Numbered from the stretch's first letter, positions 1 through 9,185 are shown. The stretch is 64,000 nucleotides of DNA from Natrialba magadii ATCC 43099 (GCF_000025625.1 NC_013922.1:3658001-3722000); one strand, 5' to 3'. Made by a program: numbers and translations. The notes: generated by a model not told the origin, from the letters alone.

Positions 1-2
1 CG

Positions 3-1007
3 GCGATGGCACTCGGCGTTCCCGACGCAGAGATGGCAGTAACCGCGCTACCGGGCCACCGGCTGGTACTCGATGGCCGGGGCTACGAGGCGATCCGACT
101 CTCGGCGCTGGGCAGCATCCTCGCCGTGCTCGTCGCGATCCCACTGGCAATCCCCGTAACCCGCGCCGTGACGGCGTTCTACCCGACGATTCGGGCACAC
201 CTGCCGCTCGTGTTGGCGATGGTCGTCGTTGCACTCGTCGCCTCCGAGTACACGTGGCGCGCCCGATTTGGTGGGGTGCTCTCCTTCACACTCGCGGCCG
301 CGCTCGGTGTGCTGACGCTCGACCTCTCGCCGGACGCACCACTCGAGGCCGGCGGGATGCTCGCGCCGCTGTTCGCCGGCCTGTTCGGCGCGCCCGTGTT
401 GATCGACGCGGTTTTCGGGTCGGGAATCCCGCCACAGCGCGATGGGACAATCGAACTCCCGCGCTGGCTCGTCGGTGCAACGGCACTCGCCGGCGCGCTT
501 GCGGGCGCGGTCGTCGGCTATATTCCTGGCATTTCGGCCGCGATTGCAGCCGTCGCGGTGCTCGTGCTGGTTCCGGGAAACGCCGGCGACCGCGGCTACA
601 TCGTCGCGACGAGCGGGGTCGATACGGCGAATACGATTTTCGCGCTGTTCGCGCTCGTCGCGATCGGCCAACCCAGAACCGGCGTGATGGTCGCCTTCGA
701 GAACGTGAACGCGCCGCTCGAACTTCCGATCCTGCTCGGTGCCGTGCTCCTCGCGGGCGTCTGCGGCTTCGTCCTCGTGATCGTTGTCGGCGAGCGCTAC
801 CTCGAACTGGTCGGCCGCATGGCGTACTGGAAGATTTCGACCGCCGTCCTGGGACTGTTACTCGTCCTCTCGTACCTGTTCACCGGCCCGCTCGGTATCG
901 TCGTCTTCGTCGTCGCTGCCGCAATCGGCATGGTGCCGGTCCGCCTGCGGGCACGGCGAGTCCACCTGATGGGCGTGCTGATCGGTCCCCTAATTCTCAG
1001 TGGGTGA
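3..1007 (+). CDS. TctA-like tripartite tricarboxylate transporter permease, 5'-truncated
   Basis: C-terminal part of a polytopic membrane protein with about nine or ten hydrophobic segments. The segment GYIPGISAAIAAVAVL followed by a loop reading GDRGYIVATSGVD and a further membrane block resembles the TctA fold of tripartite tricarboxylate transporters, where a conserved G-x-x-P-G loop sits in the membrane. In bacteria TctA works with TctB and a periplasmic binding protein to import carboxylates; no such partners are visible here. The reading frame is open to the window edge and the product (about 333 residues) is shorter than a usual TctA (about 500), so the real start lies upstream. The family call is moderate and the substrate unknown. 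Confidence 0.6.
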   Translation, partial: AMALGVPDAEMAVTALPGHRLVLDGRGYEAIRLSALGSILAVLVAIPLAIPVTRAVTAFYPTIRAHLPLVLAMVVVALVASEYTWRARFGGVLSFTLAAALGVLTLDLSPDAPLEAGGMLAPLFAGLFGAPVLIDAVFGSGIPPQRDGTIELPRWLVGATALAGALAGAVVGYIPGISAAIAAVAVLVLVPGNAGDRGYIVATSGVDTANTIFALFALVAIGQPRTGVMVAFENVNAPLELPILLGAVLLAGVCGFVLVIVVGERYLELVGRMAYWKISTAVLGLLLVLSYLFTGPLGIVVFVVAAAIGMVPVRLRARRVHLMGVLIGPLILSG

Positions 1008-1122
1008 CGCAGCGTGGTGAGGAACCGACACCACAGCGTGGGCCACGAATACGATTCGTAACCGGTGTTGAAGAACAGACATAAATCAGTTAATTTAATC
1101 ATCCAACGTCAGAGTGTGCACT

Positions 1123-1313
1123 ATGCTCAACATTCACCTCTGTCTCGTCGGCATACACATCTCTCTGGTCGGCAGCGTTCTGCTCATCGAATCCGGATAG
1201 CTGGGCACAGTCCTGGCCCGATCTCCTGGCTGATGCTCATCGGTGGATTGGTTCTTACACTCTTTTCAGTCCTCAACCAGTTGTTCCCCGTCCCAACTGG
1301 TAGCGACACGTAG
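1123..1313 (+). pseudogene. possible frameshifted small two-helix membrane protein
   Basis: An ATG at 1123 opens MLNIHLCLVGIHISLVGSVL and continues to a TAG at 1198-1200. In the next frame the sequence goes on as ISWLMLIGGLVLTLFSVLNQ and ends at 1313. Each half looks like one transmembrane helix. Joined by a single frameshift near 1190-1205 they would form one two-helix protein of about 60 residues. This could be a decayed gene, a sequencing error, or two unrelated short ORFs. No homologue is recognised. Confidence 0.3.
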
Positions 1314-1346
1314 CTACTCGTCGCAGTTGGGCAGGTCGCGCAGTGC

Positions 1347-2192
1347 TCAGGTATCACTCGAGTACGCGCGCTGCGCTGCCGTCACAACGGACTCCACCCG
1401 ACTCGAGTCGACCGGGTTCGTGGTTGCACCATCCTCCTTGAGTGCCGTCCCGACGATAGCGCCGTCAGCACCGGCAGCGAAGCAGTTTCCGACCGTGTCT
1501 GCGGTGACGCCGCTGCCGACGAACACCGGTGCCTGAATCTCGTGAGCGGAACGCTCAGCGGCGACGCGCTCGACGTCCTCGAGTGCAGTCTCGTTCCCTG
1601 TCCCACTCCCGGAGACGATCACGCCGTCCGCCTTCCCGCGCTCGACTGTCTCGAGTGCGGCCTGCTCGATGGCCGTCTCGCCGACTGGCGTGGCGTGCTT
1701 GACGTGCACGTCCGCGAGAATCGCCACGTCGGGTGCGATCCGCTCTCGGAGACGGACCGTCTCGTAGGCCCGGCCCTCGAGTACCCCCTGATCAGTCGCG
1801 GCCGTGCCCACGTGGACGTTGGTGCGGATGAAATCGGCGTCGACAGCGGCCGCGATCGAGAGCGCTGCCTCGGCGTCGTTTCTGAGGACGTTGATCCCGA
1901 TCGGCACGTCGACGGCGTCTGCGACGGTGCTGGCGATGGCGGTCATATCGGCGACGACGTGGGCGGGGACGGTCTCGGGGTAGAACGGCGCGTCGCCGAA
2001 GTTCTCGAGCATGATCGCGTCGATGCCACCGAACTCGAGTCGGGTTGCATCCTCGTGCGCCCGCTCGTGGAGAGCGGCGCGGTCGCCGCCGAACTCGGGT
2101 GCGCCGGGAAGCGCAGGGAGGTGAACCATGCCGATGAGCGGCCGCTCGCGGTCGAATCGGTCGAGGAGTGAGTCCTGCTGTGCTGTGGTCAT
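1347..2192 (-). CDS. BtpA/SgcQ family TIM-barrel protein
   Basis: 281 residues. The N-terminus LIGMVHLPALPGAP, the strand DAIMLENFGDAPF, the segment GINVLRNDAEAAL, and the C-terminal phosphate-binding type motif VFVGSGVT...GADGAIVGT are hallmarks of the BtpA family, a (beta/alpha)8 barrel. BtpA in cyanobacteria is needed for photosystem I stability, but archaeal members have no established reaction; SgcQ-type relatives are placed in sugar metabolism. The ATG at 2192 (MTTAQQDS) is preferred over a longer upstream frame because the family motif starts about 16 residues later and the upstream extension looks like translated intergenic DNA. The gene is divergent from the old-yellow-enzyme gene, with 164 bp between starts. 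Confidence 0.8.
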   Translation of the reverse strand: MTTAQQDSLLDRFDRERPLIGMVHLPALPGAPEFGGDRAALHERAHEDATRLEFGGIDAIMLENFGDAPFYPETVPAHVVADMTAIASTVADAVDVPIGINVLRNDAEAALSIAAAVDADFIRTNVHVGTAATDQGVLEGRAYETVRLRERIAPDVAILADVHVKHATPVGETAIEQAALETVERGKADGVIVSGSGTGNETALEDVERVAAERSAHEIQAPVFVGSGVTADTVGNCFAAGADGAIVGTALKEDGATTNPVDSSRVESVVTAAQRAYSSDT

Positions 2193-2356
2193 ACGTTGTG
2201 TGACGGCGAGCGGCGGTAAGTGCGGTTCCATCGCATCGGCCAGGACCGTGTATTTGCAACAGTCCGTTCCACCGTGCGCCATGCCGACGTACTCGTTAGT
2301 CGGCAAGCGCGTCGCCGTCCACGGGCGTTTTTGCTCCGCCGTCACTAGTCCAACCG

Positions 2357-3457
2357 ATGGCAGACACCGACCTGTTCTCGCCGCTCACGCTGCGAGAGCT
2401 CGAAATTCCAAACCGGATCGCCGTCTCGCCGATGTGCCAGTACTCCTGTGACACCGACGGCCTGCCGACCGAGTGGCACCGCGTCCACCTCGGCAGCCGC
2501 GCCGTCGGCGGTGCCGGCATCGTCATGACCGAGGCCACCGCCGTCGAACCGCGCGGGCGGATCACGCCCCACGATTTGGGCATCTGGACCGACGAGCAAG
2601 CGACTGCACTCGAGCCGATCACTGCGTTCATCCGCGAACAGGGCTCGGTGCCGGCGATCCAGTTGGCCCACGCGGGTCACAAGGCGAGCAAGCGAAAGCC
2701 CTGGGAGGGGAACGATCCGATTGCGCCCGAGGAGGGCGGCTGGGAGGTTCTCTCGCCATCGCCCGAGGCGTATCCGCCGTTCGACGGCGAGCGCCCAGAG
2801 ATGCAAGCGGCGACGGTGGATGACATTCAGGACGTTGTCGACGCCTACCGCGCTGCGGCCGAGCGATCGCTTTCGGCCGGCTTCGAAATCGCGGAGGTTC
2901 ACGCGGCCCACGGCTACCTGCTTCACGAATTCCTCTCGCCGGTGACGAATCAACGTGAAGACGATTACGGCGGAAGCTTCGAAGATCGGACGCGGTTCGT
3001 CCGCGAAGTGACGGCAGCCGTTCGTGAGGTCTGGCCCGACGACAAGCCCGTGTTCGTCCGCATTTCGGGCACCGACTGGCTGGACGACGAGCCCGAATCG
3101 TGGGATGTCGAACAGTCTGCACGGCTTGCAGCCGACCTCGCCGAAGTTGGTGCCGACCTGATCGACGTCAGTTCCGGTGGACTCCACCCCGACCAGGACG
3201 CCACAGGGGGCCCGAATTTCCAGGTTCCGCTGGCTGAGCGCGTCGACGAGGGAGGGGATCTCGCTGTGGGTGCTGTGGGGGGCGTTACCGAACCCAAGCA
3301 GGCCGATGCACTCGTGCGAAACGACCGCGCGGACCTCGTGTTGGTCGGCCGTGAGTTCCTGCGCGATCCGTACTTTGGGCTGCGTGCTGCGGACGAACTC
3401 GCGGGTGAGGAGGCCCCAGAAAAGTGGCCGATTCAGTACCGACGAGGAGTTCGGTAA
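2357..3457 (+). CDS. NADH:flavin oxidoreductase, old yellow enzyme family (YqjM-like)
   Basis: 366 residues forming an FMN-binding TIM barrel that reduces activated alkenes with NAD(P)H. Recognisable elements in order: the N-terminal ELEIPNRIAVSPMCQYS with the Cys typical of YqjM-type enzymes, WHRVHLGSRAVGGAG, the substrate/flavin motif HAAHGYLLHEFLSP followed by NQREDDYGGSFEDRTRF, and the phosphate-binding end (VGAVGGVTEP, DLVLVGREFLRDP). The length is normal for the family. The natural substrate cannot be deduced; it stands alone, divergent from the BtpA-like gene. Confidence 0.9.
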   Translation: MADTDLFSPLTLRELEIPNRIAVSPMCQYSCDTDGLPTEWHRVHLGSRAVGGAGIVMTEATAVEPRGRITPHDLGIWTDEQATALEPITAFIREQGSVPAIQLAHAGHKASKRKPWEGNDPIAPEEGGWEVLSPSPEAYPPFDGERPEMQAATVDDIQDVVDAYRAAAERSLSAGFEIAEVHAAHGYLLHEFLSPVTNQREDDYGGSFEDRTRFVREVTAAVREVWPDDKPVFVRISGTDWLDDEPESWDVEQSARLAADLAEVGADLIDVSSGGLHPDQDATGGPNFQVPLAERVDEGGDLAVGAVGGVTEPKQADALVRNDRADLVLVGREFLRDPYFGLRAADELAGEEAPEKWPIQYRRGVR

Positions 3458-3592
3458 ACGACTGGTTCGGCGGGCAGAGAGACAGGGTAATGCGAACTTA
3501 TTCGCGCGAATATGTTCGCCACACTCCCACCTGTTGGGAACAACTACCTGTTTTCAACTCCTGTAAGTGCCAAGCGAAGAGTGACGACAACG

Positions 3593-4078
3593 ATGACCGA
3601 CCGAACCCACACTCGACGAACCGTCCTGCAGGCCGCAGGCGCGACGTCCGTCGTCGCCCTCGCTGCCGGTTGTTTGAGCGACGATGAGGAGGAGAACGGT
3701 GGCGGAAACGGCGGCGGAAACGGTGGCGACGACGACATCGACCCATCGGAGTGGGAAGACGTCGATACGATCGAACTCGACGGCGTGACCGCCGGCTGGG
3801 AAGGCGTTGCTCCCGACATGATCGCAGGCGAGACGAACCCGACAATTGTCCTCTTCGAGGGCCAGGAATACGACTTTACCTGGTACAACGAAGACAGCGG
3901 GACCCACAACATCGAGATCTGGGACGAGGACGAAACGGTCGTCGAGGACTACCAGACCGACGAGGTCAACGATGACGAGCAGACGCTCTCCGGCGTTGTC
4001 GCTTCCGAGGAGATGGCCTACTACCGCTGTGCTCCACACAGCCAGATGCAGGCCCCAATTCAGGTCGAAAGCGAGTGA
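3593..4078 (+). CDS. halocyanin-like blue copper lipoprotein
   Basis: 161 residues. A twin-arginine signal (TRRTVLQAAG) runs into a lipobox ending at Cys27, followed by a Gly/Asn/Asp linker and a single cupredoxin domain. The type I copper ligands are visible: His105 in GTHNIEIW, then Cys146, His149 and Met152 in YYRCAPHSQMQ. Such proteins are membrane-anchored electron carriers on the outer face of the haloarchaeal membrane, serving terminal oxidases or other respiratory complexes. I chose the ATG at 3593 because it places the RR motif at the N-terminus; upstream in-frame codons would put about 27 residues before it. Confidence 0.85.
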   Translation: MTDRTHTRRTVLQAAGATSVVALAAGCLSDDEEENGGGNGGGNGGDDDIDPSEWEDVDTIELDGVTAGWEGVAPDMIAGETNPTIVLFEGQEYDFTWYNEDSGTHNIEIWDEDETVVEDYQTDEVNDDEQTLSGVVASEEMAYYRCAPHSQMQAPIQVESE

Positions 4079-4189
4079 GCAGACGGTTTCGCCAGTCGTC
4101 CACTACTGCCGATGCCGTCCCCCTGGAGTCGTGCTGAGGTCCACAGGGCAGTAACTGCGGTGTGATAGCGACGAGAGCGCGGTTCCATA

Positions 4190-4320
4190 GGCACCCAACA
4201 CTCACATTCACATCACAAACCGCACCACCTGCACTTGCACCCACACCACCTGCACCTGCACCCACACCACCGCACCCACACCCACACCACCGCACCCACC
4301 CAACACTACCCACCCACCCG
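4190..4320. repeat. CA-rich low-complexity tract
   Basis: Between the halocyanin gene and the thioredoxin gene lies a 478-bp stretch with no convincing gene. Its centre is strongly strand-asymmetric: imperfect tandem copies of CACCCACACCAC and CACCTGCAC units run for about 130 bp, almost without G on the plus strand. The rest of the stretch (4321-4490) is unremarkable apart from short repeats such as CACTGCACAGA. Confidence 0.7.
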
Positions 4321-4493
4321 CGCATCTCGCACCCGCTATCCGGCCCTGTGTGCATACCCTGCACCCGCAACACACCTTTCTGCACCGTTTCCAGACCGAC
4401 ACTGCACAGACGGCTCTCACTGCACAGATAGCGCTCTCTTCTGTATAGCCGCTACTCACGCGGTATCGAACACTGACATCGAACACTGACACC

Positions 4494-4537
4494 GAACAAA
4501 CCGTACACACCGTACACACCGTACACACCGTACACCA
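4494..4537. repeat. 9-bp tandem repeat, unit ACCGTACAC, about four copies
   Basis: Four nearly perfect head-to-tail copies of ACCGTACAC end 20 bp before the stop codon of the minus-strand thioredoxin-like gene. The position, just downstream of that gene, makes a role in its promoter impossible; it could affect transcript 3' ends or simply be a slippage product. Confidence 0.75.
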
Positions 4538-4556
4538 CACACCCTCTCGAACACCC

Positions 4557-5147
4557 CTACGTCTCCGCCCACTTGATCGAACAGCCACGCGACGGCTCCC
4601 ACTCGAGTGCAACGTCCTCACCTGCAAGCACTGACTCGATGGCCTCCCGGATGTGGAAGCGAGTCGGCTCCTCGTCAGGGTTGAGGGCGTCGTCGAGACG
4701 GCCCTGGTAGGCGAGGGCGAACTCGTCCGCGCCATCGTCATCCGCAGCCGTTCCGTCGCCGTCTCGCCGAAACAGGAACGGATCCGGTGTACAGGTCGCG
4801 CCGTAGGCCTCGGCGACATCCTGCGATGCATCACGGAGGTAGGCGTCGTACTGGATCGTCCCGTCGTCGACGAGTTCTTGCATTCGCTCGAAGGAATCGT
4901 CTGGATACTCCTCGGCGTCGTTGGGGTTGATCCCGACGACAGCAACGTCGTCGTACTCGGCCGCGAGGTCGTTCAACAGGTCGAACTTTGCCTTCGCGTA
5001 CGGGCAGTGGTTGCACGTAAAGACCAGCAGCAGTGCCTCGTTGTCAGCGAACGACTCGAGTGTGTAGGTTTCGCCGTCGGTGCCCTCGAGTTCGAACGCC
5101 GGTGCCGTGTCACCTGCCGCAAGCTCGGTCTCGGATTCTTTGGCCAT
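4557..5147 (-). CDS. thioredoxin-fold / AhpC-TSA family protein
   Basis: 196 residues, cytosolic. The N-terminus (GDTAPAFELEGTDGETYTL) is the classical start of AhpC/TSA and TlpA-like proteins; the redox site is the CNHCPYA motif with Cys45 and Cys48. The later segment GINPNDAEEYPDDSFERM and the C-terminal TRFHIREAIESVLAG match a widespread redoxin group of thioredoxin family proteins. It is likely a thiol oxidoreductase or peroxidase, substrate unknown. The start at 5147 is preferred; an in-frame ATG 27 bp upstream (5174) would add nine residues. Monocistronic. Confidence 0.8.
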   Translation of the reverse strand: MAKESETELAAGDTAPAFELEGTDGETYTLESFADNEALLLVFTCNHCPYAKAKFDLLNDLAAEYDDVAVVGINPNDAEEYPDDSFERMQELVDDGTIQYDAYLRDASQDVAEAYGATCTPDPFLFRRDGDGTAADDDGADEFALAYQGRLDDALNPDEEPTRFHIREAIESVLAGEDVALEWEPSRGCSIKWAET

Positions 5148-5289
5148 ACGAACCGTTTTGTTGGGTGTCATCATATACCTCCCGCTCGCGTCATCTATTT
5201 TCAGATCCAGAGCACCACGAGAGAAGGATGATCGGCGGACGACTCGATCGTCGTGACAGTTCGACGAGCGAGTGTCACACGACGGCCTA

Positions 5290-5297
5290 CATATTTG
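5290..5297 (+). promoter_or_regulatory. putative TATA box for the gene at 5322
   Basis: CATATTTG lies about 28-31 nt before the ATG at 5322, the spacing expected for a leaderless haloarchaeal transcript. Confidence 0.4.
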
Positions 5298-5321
5298 TAC
5301 CCCCCGGCATATCGATGTGGT

Positions 5322-5975
5322 ATGAAGACGCTCGAGGTCACCGACGAACAGTACGAGTTCATCCAGCGCCTACGCGAAGAAATTTCACGGGACGTCGTCG
5401 GCCGCTACGGCTTCGTCCGCGAGCAGGATGCCCTCCAGTTCCTGATCGACAACATCGACGAGGAGGTCGCAAATGCGATCGATCTCGACGCCGAGTTCTC
5501 CGCGACCGACGACGTGGCAGCCTCCGTCGGCGCGGCGATCGAGGGCGAGAAAGACCCACACGCACTCGAGGAGATTACCTACGACGAAGTCGGCGATGTA
5601 GAGGGCGCGATAGACGAGGCGGCGAGCGATTCGGGCGCTGGATCGAGCCTCGATGAATCAGCGGACGACTCGTCGGACGGAACGGTCGATGAGGAAGTCA
5701 ATGAGGAAGTCGATGCGGATGACAGCGACGGTGGTGAGGCGACCGGCGACAGCGACGGTAGCGATGGCAGCGATGACAGCGACACCACCAGCGGCGAAGC
5801 CGACGATGACGACATGCTCGACGAGATGATGAGTCTCCTCGAAACCCACGACGACAAGTGGGAAGAATCCTCCTCGGCGGACTACCGTTACACCGTCACC
5901 CTCCCTGATGGCTCGACCGAAGACGTCCAGACCAAAGACGACGTGCGCGCGCTGCTGTTCAAAAATTACCGCTAG
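5322..5975 (+). CDS. conserved haloarchaeal hypothetical protein, acidic
   Basis: 217 residues, no recognised catalytic domain. The N-terminal 90 residues look folded and helical (TLEVTDEQYEFIQRLREEI, then a segment GRYGFVREQDALQFLIDN). The middle, roughly residues 105-170, is a disordered Ser/Asp/Glu/Gly stretch with DSDGSDGS-type repeats. The C-terminus is again ordered (MLDEMMSLLETHDDKWEE, then a beta-like YRYTVTLPDGS). The ATG at 5322 is favoured by the TATA-like box 28-31 nt upstream and by the start of the folded region. No function is inferred. Confidence 0.7.
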   Translation: MKTLEVTDEQYEFIQRLREEISRDVVGRYGFVREQDALQFLIDNIDEEVANAIDLDAEFSATDDVAASVGAAIEGEKDPHALEEITYDEVGDVEGAIDEAASDSGAGSSLDESADDSSDGTVDEEVNEEVDADDSDGGEATGDSDGSDGSDDSDTTSGEADDDDMLDEMMSLLETHDDKWEESSSADYRYTVTLPDGSTEDVQTKDDVRALLFKNYR

Positions 5976-6026
5976 CACCCGTCTCTCCCACGCCACCATC
6001 TGTCACGAAAAACAACAAAGAACAAC

Positions 6027-6034
6027 GTTTTTAC
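6027..6034 (+). promoter_or_regulatory. putative TATA box for the Lrp-type regulator
   Basis: GTTTTTAC, 24-31 nt before the ATG at 6058; consistent with a leaderless transcript covering the regulator and the aminotransferase. Confidence 0.4.
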
Positions 6035-6057
6035 ACGCCGTCGCGCTTCGAAGAGAT

Positions 6058-6543
6058 ATGAGCGAACGCGAGGTGCTCGAGTTGCTTCGTGAGAACGCGC
6101 GCTATTCGACGGCCGATATCGCGCGAATGACCGACCTCGACGAGAGCGAGGTCGCCACCGCAATCGACGACCTCGAGGCGGCGGGCGTGGTACAGGGCTA
6201 CCAGGCCGTCGTCGACTGGGACGAACTCGAGGAGGAACGCGTCCGCGCCGAGGTCGAGTTGAACGTCCGACTCGATCGCGAAACCGGTTACGACGATATC
6301 GCAGAGCGCCTCGCCCGATTTCCGGAGGTGACAGCCCTCCGGCTGGTCAGCGGCGACTACGACTTCGATATGGAGGTCGAGGGTGACTCGATCCGCGAAG
6401 TCTCGCAGTTCATCAGCGAGAAGGTCGCACCGGTGCCAGAGATCACACAGACGGTTACCCACTACGTGATGACCTCCTACAAGGAGAACGGCATCGAGTT
6501 CGGTGACGGCGAGGAAGACGACCGCCTCTCGTTTTCACCCTAA
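6058..6543 (+). CDS. Lrp/AsnC family transcriptional regulator
   Basis: 161 residues. Residues 1-50 form the winged HTH (VLELLRENARYSTADIARMT, DLDESEVATAIDDLEAAG), followed by a RAM-type alpha/beta ligand-binding domain (RLARFPEVTALRLVSGDYDF). Lrp-family proteins sense amino acids and regulate their metabolism as oligomers. The gene ends 16 bp before an aminotransferase gene in the same direction, so they are likely co-transcribed, and the regulator may control that enzyme or respond to its substrate. Confidence 0.9.
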   Translation: MSEREVLELLRENARYSTADIARMTDLDESEVATAIDDLEAAGVVQGYQAVVDWDELEEERVRAEVELNVRLDRETGYDDIAERLARFPEVTALRLVSGDYDFDMEVEGDSIREVSQFISEKVAPVPEITQTVTHYVMTSYKENGIEFGDGEEDDRLSFSP

Positions 6544-6559
6544 GAGCGTGATCTGATCG

Positions 6560-7717
6560 ATGCCACTCGACCTCTCAGACCGCGTGCAGACGGTCCCGCC
6601 GTCCGGTATCAGACGCTTCTTCGAAATCGCAGAGGAGCGCGACGACGTCATCTCGCTCGGTGTCGGTGAACCAGACTTCGCGACGCCGTGGGCGGCCCGC
6701 GACGCCGCCATCGCCTCGCTCGAGGTGGGAAAGACCTCCTACACGGCGAACCGAGGAAAGCGCGAACTCCGCGAGCGGATCGCCGACTACGTCGCGGACG
6801 GCTTCGATCTGGAGTACGATCCAGCGGACGAGATCATCGTCACCGCGGGGGCAAGCGAGGCCGTCGACCTGGCCTTCCGCGCGCTCGTCGATCCCGGCGA
6901 CACCGTCGCGATCGCCCAGCCGTCGTACATCTCCTACGAACCCGGTGTGATCTTCGCCGGCGGCGAGGTCTGCTCCGTTCCGACCAGCAAGGCGGACGAG
7001 TTCACACTCACCGTCGAGGCACTCGAGTCAGCCGGCGCAGACGAGGCCGATTTGCTCGTCCTCTGTTACCCCAACAACCCGACCGGCGCGGTGATGAGCG
7101 AGGCCGAACTCGAGCCGATCGCCGAGTTCGCCCGCGAGCACGATCTGACGGTGCTCTCGGACGAGATTTACGCCGAACTGACCTACAATGGGTCACATAC
7201 CTCGATCGCGACACTCGAGGGGATGCGCGAACGGACCATCGTCTTCAACGGTTTCTCGAAGGCCCACGCGATGACCGGACTCCGACTCGGCTACGCGCTC
7301 GGTCCTCCGAAGGCGATCAATGCGATGAACAAGATCCACCAGTACACGATGCTCTCAGCGCCGACGACGGCCCAGCACGCGGCGATCGAGGCGCTCGACT
7401 CGTGCGACGAAGAGGTCCGCGAGATGGTCGCCCAGTACGACCGGCGACGGCAGTTCGTCCTCTCGCGGTTCCGCGAAATCGGGCTGGACGTCTTCGAGGC
7501 CAAGGGGGCGTTCTACTGCTTCCCGGAGGTTCCAGACGGCTGGACCGCAGAGGAGTTTGCGGAGGGTGTGCTCCGTGAGGAAGGCGTCGCGGTTGTCCCC
7601 GGCGACGTCTTCGGCGCGGGCGGCGAGGGTCACCTCCGTGTATCCTACGCGACTGGACTGAACGACCTCCGCGAGGCACTCGACCGGATCGAAACGTTCG
7701 TCGAAGAGCACGTCTGA
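6560..7717 (+). CDS. class I/II PLP-dependent aminotransferase
   Basis: 385 residues, full length for fold-type I aminotransferases of the aspartate/aromatic group. Visible motifs: ISLGVGEPDFATP near the N-terminus, CYPNNPTGAV in the PLP-binding region, SDEIYAELTYNG with the Asp that contacts the PLP nitrogen, and VFNGFSKAHAMTGLRLGY with the Schiff-base lysine (about Lys234); the C-terminal HLRVSYAT carries the Arg that binds the substrate carboxylate. It exchanges amino groups between an amino acid and 2-oxoglutarate; specificity cannot be read. It follows the Lrp-type regulator in a probable operon. Confidence 0.9.
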   Translation: MPLDLSDRVQTVPPSGIRRFFEIAEERDDVISLGVGEPDFATPWAARDAAIASLEVGKTSYTANRGKRELRERIADYVADGFDLEYDPADEIIVTAGASEAVDLAFRALVDPGDTVAIAQPSYISYEPGVIFAGGEVCSVPTSKADEFTLTVEALESAGADEADLLVLCYPNNPTGAVMSEAELEPIAEFAREHDLTVLSDEIYAELTYNGSHTSIATLEGMRERTIVFNGFSKAHAMTGLRLGYALGPPKAINAMNKIHQYTMLSAPTTAQHAAIEALDSCDEEVREMVAQYDRRRQFVLSRFREIGLDVFEAKGAFYCFPEVPDGWTAEEFAEGVLREEGVAVVPGDVFGAGGEGHLRVSYATGLNDLREALDRIETFVEEHV

Positions 7718-7770
7718 GCCGAGACCACAGTTCAGGAACGTTCTTTTCCTCACCCCGACTTTCACCCCGT

Positions 7771-9021
7771 ATGGTCGACTATCGCCCGCTTCGCGACGGC
7801 GAAGCCTTTCACGAGTTCCGGCAGTACGCGTTCGGGCCTTCCACCGGCATCGAACCGTACGATCCGGACGAACACGAGACCCCGCGGGATCGTCGCGGTA
7901 GCCGCCGCGCCATCTACGAGGACGAGTCGGCTACCGACTCGGACGCCCGCAGCATCTGTCGACACTACTGGCTCGAAACACACGTCCGCGGGGATACCCA
8001 CCCGACCGCCGGCCTCGCCTCCGTCGCGACACCGCCCGAATTCCGCCGACAGGGCTACGTCCGCGACCTCCTCGCCCACTCGCTCGACGAATACCGTGAA
8101 CGCGGCTGTCGGTTCTCCGTCCTGTGGTCCTTCTCCTACGGCTTCTACAACACCTACGGCTGGGACACGAGTAACCAACTCGCCCACCACGCCTTCGACC
8201 CCGACCTGCTCTCGTTCGCGAGCGCAGCCATCGACGCGAGTGACGCTACCTACTCGTACCAGCCACTCGAGTCCGACGCGTTCGCGCGACTCCAGTCGGT
8301 CTACGAAACCCACACCGAGCGGTACGCGCTCGCGATCGACCGCGGCGAGTGGTGGTGGCGTCATCGAGTTTTCGAAGGTCACGACGTGGATCCATACGTC
8401 TACGCCGCAGAGCGCGACGGCGACACGGTTGGCTACCTCGTCTACGGCTTCGACAGCCACGGCGACAGCGAACTCGGCGAGCGAACGATGGTCGTCTCCG
8501 AACTGGTGGGCGAGGATCACGAGGCGTTCCTCGCGCTGCTCGCGTTCTGTCATCGTCACGCCTCGCAGGTCGAGGAGGTGGTACTCGAGTTACCCCCTGA
8601 AGCGCCGTTCCGGGAGACGGTTCACGCACCGGACGAGGTCGAGACGACGATCGAGACCGGGCCGATGGTTCGGGTGGTCGACGTTGCGGAGACGCTCTCG
8701 GCGCTGTCCTATTCGCAGGATGTGGAGACAACGTGTTCGCTGTCGGTGACGGATCCGCTTGCCGAGTGGAACAATGGAACGTTCGAGCTCTCGGTTCGGG
8801 ACGGAAGCGCCGTGTGTGAGCGTGTTCGGGACGCAGGCGACGAGCGCGATTCTATTGCCGACGCGTGCCTCGATAGTGCCGCACTCTCCCAGCTCGTTGT
8901 CGGCGCTCGCAGTGCCCGGAAACTTGCGCGAACGAATCGACTCGAGGCGGCAGACGAGGTCGTCTCGGAACTCGCCCGACTCTTTCCGGAGACTGGCGTC
9001 TACTTCGGCGACCACTTCTGA
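7771..9021 (+). CDS. GNAT family N-acetyltransferase, Eis-like
   Basis: 416 residues, the usual length of the Eis group (two GNAT-like domains plus a sterol-carrier-like C-terminal domain). The acetyl-CoA loop is seen as VATPPEFRRQGYVRDLLAHS and the following CRFSVLWSFSYGFYNTYGWD is characteristic of Eis proteins; the C-terminal LSQLVVGARSARKLARTN corresponds to the end of the SCP2-like domain. Bacterial Eis acetylates aminoglycosides or protein lysines; the haloarchaeal substrate is unknown. The ATG at 7771 lies about 15 residues before the first conserved block. Monocistronic. Confidence 0.85.
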   Translation: MVDYRPLRDGEAFHEFRQYAFGPSTGIEPYDPDEHETPRDRRGSRRAIYEDESATDSDARSICRHYWLETHVRGDTHPTAGLASVATPPEFRRQGYVRDLLAHSLDEYRERGCRFSVLWSFSYGFYNTYGWDTSNQLAHHAFDPDLLSFASAAIDASDATYSYQPLESDAFARLQSVYETHTERYALAIDRGEWWWRHRVFEGHDVDPYVYAAERDGDTVGYLVYGFDSHGDSELGERTMVVSELVGEDHEAFLALLAFCHRHASQVEEVVLELPPEAPFRETVHAPDEVETTIETGPMVRVVDVAETLSALSYSQDVETTCSLSVTDPLAEWNNGTFELSVRDGSAVCERVRDAGDERDSIADACLDSAALSQLVVGARSARKLARTNRLEAADEVVSELARLFPETGVYFGDHF

Positions 9022-9185
9022 GACGGGACCAGTTATCGCCGCCGTAACCACGGATGGTCGCGGTTGCAGTCGAGTTGGCACTCGGACCAGAGCGGGATGA
9101 CTGAGCAAGCGCTGGAATCGACAGTAGGAGAGCGTCCAGTACAAGTAAATTTCAGGCATCCAATAGTATTTCCGTATTAACTACG

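Noticed and set aside
4190-4320. Repeated CACCC-rich stretch as a CRISPR array
   Set aside because: Units are 9-12 bp, imperfect and contiguous, without unique spacers of 30-40 bp, and no cas genes are near.
4208-4945. Long minus-strand open frame through the CA-rich tract and the thioredoxin gene
   Set aside because: It is the shadow of the thioredoxin-like gene extended through low-complexity DNA; residues are repetitive and no domain appears.
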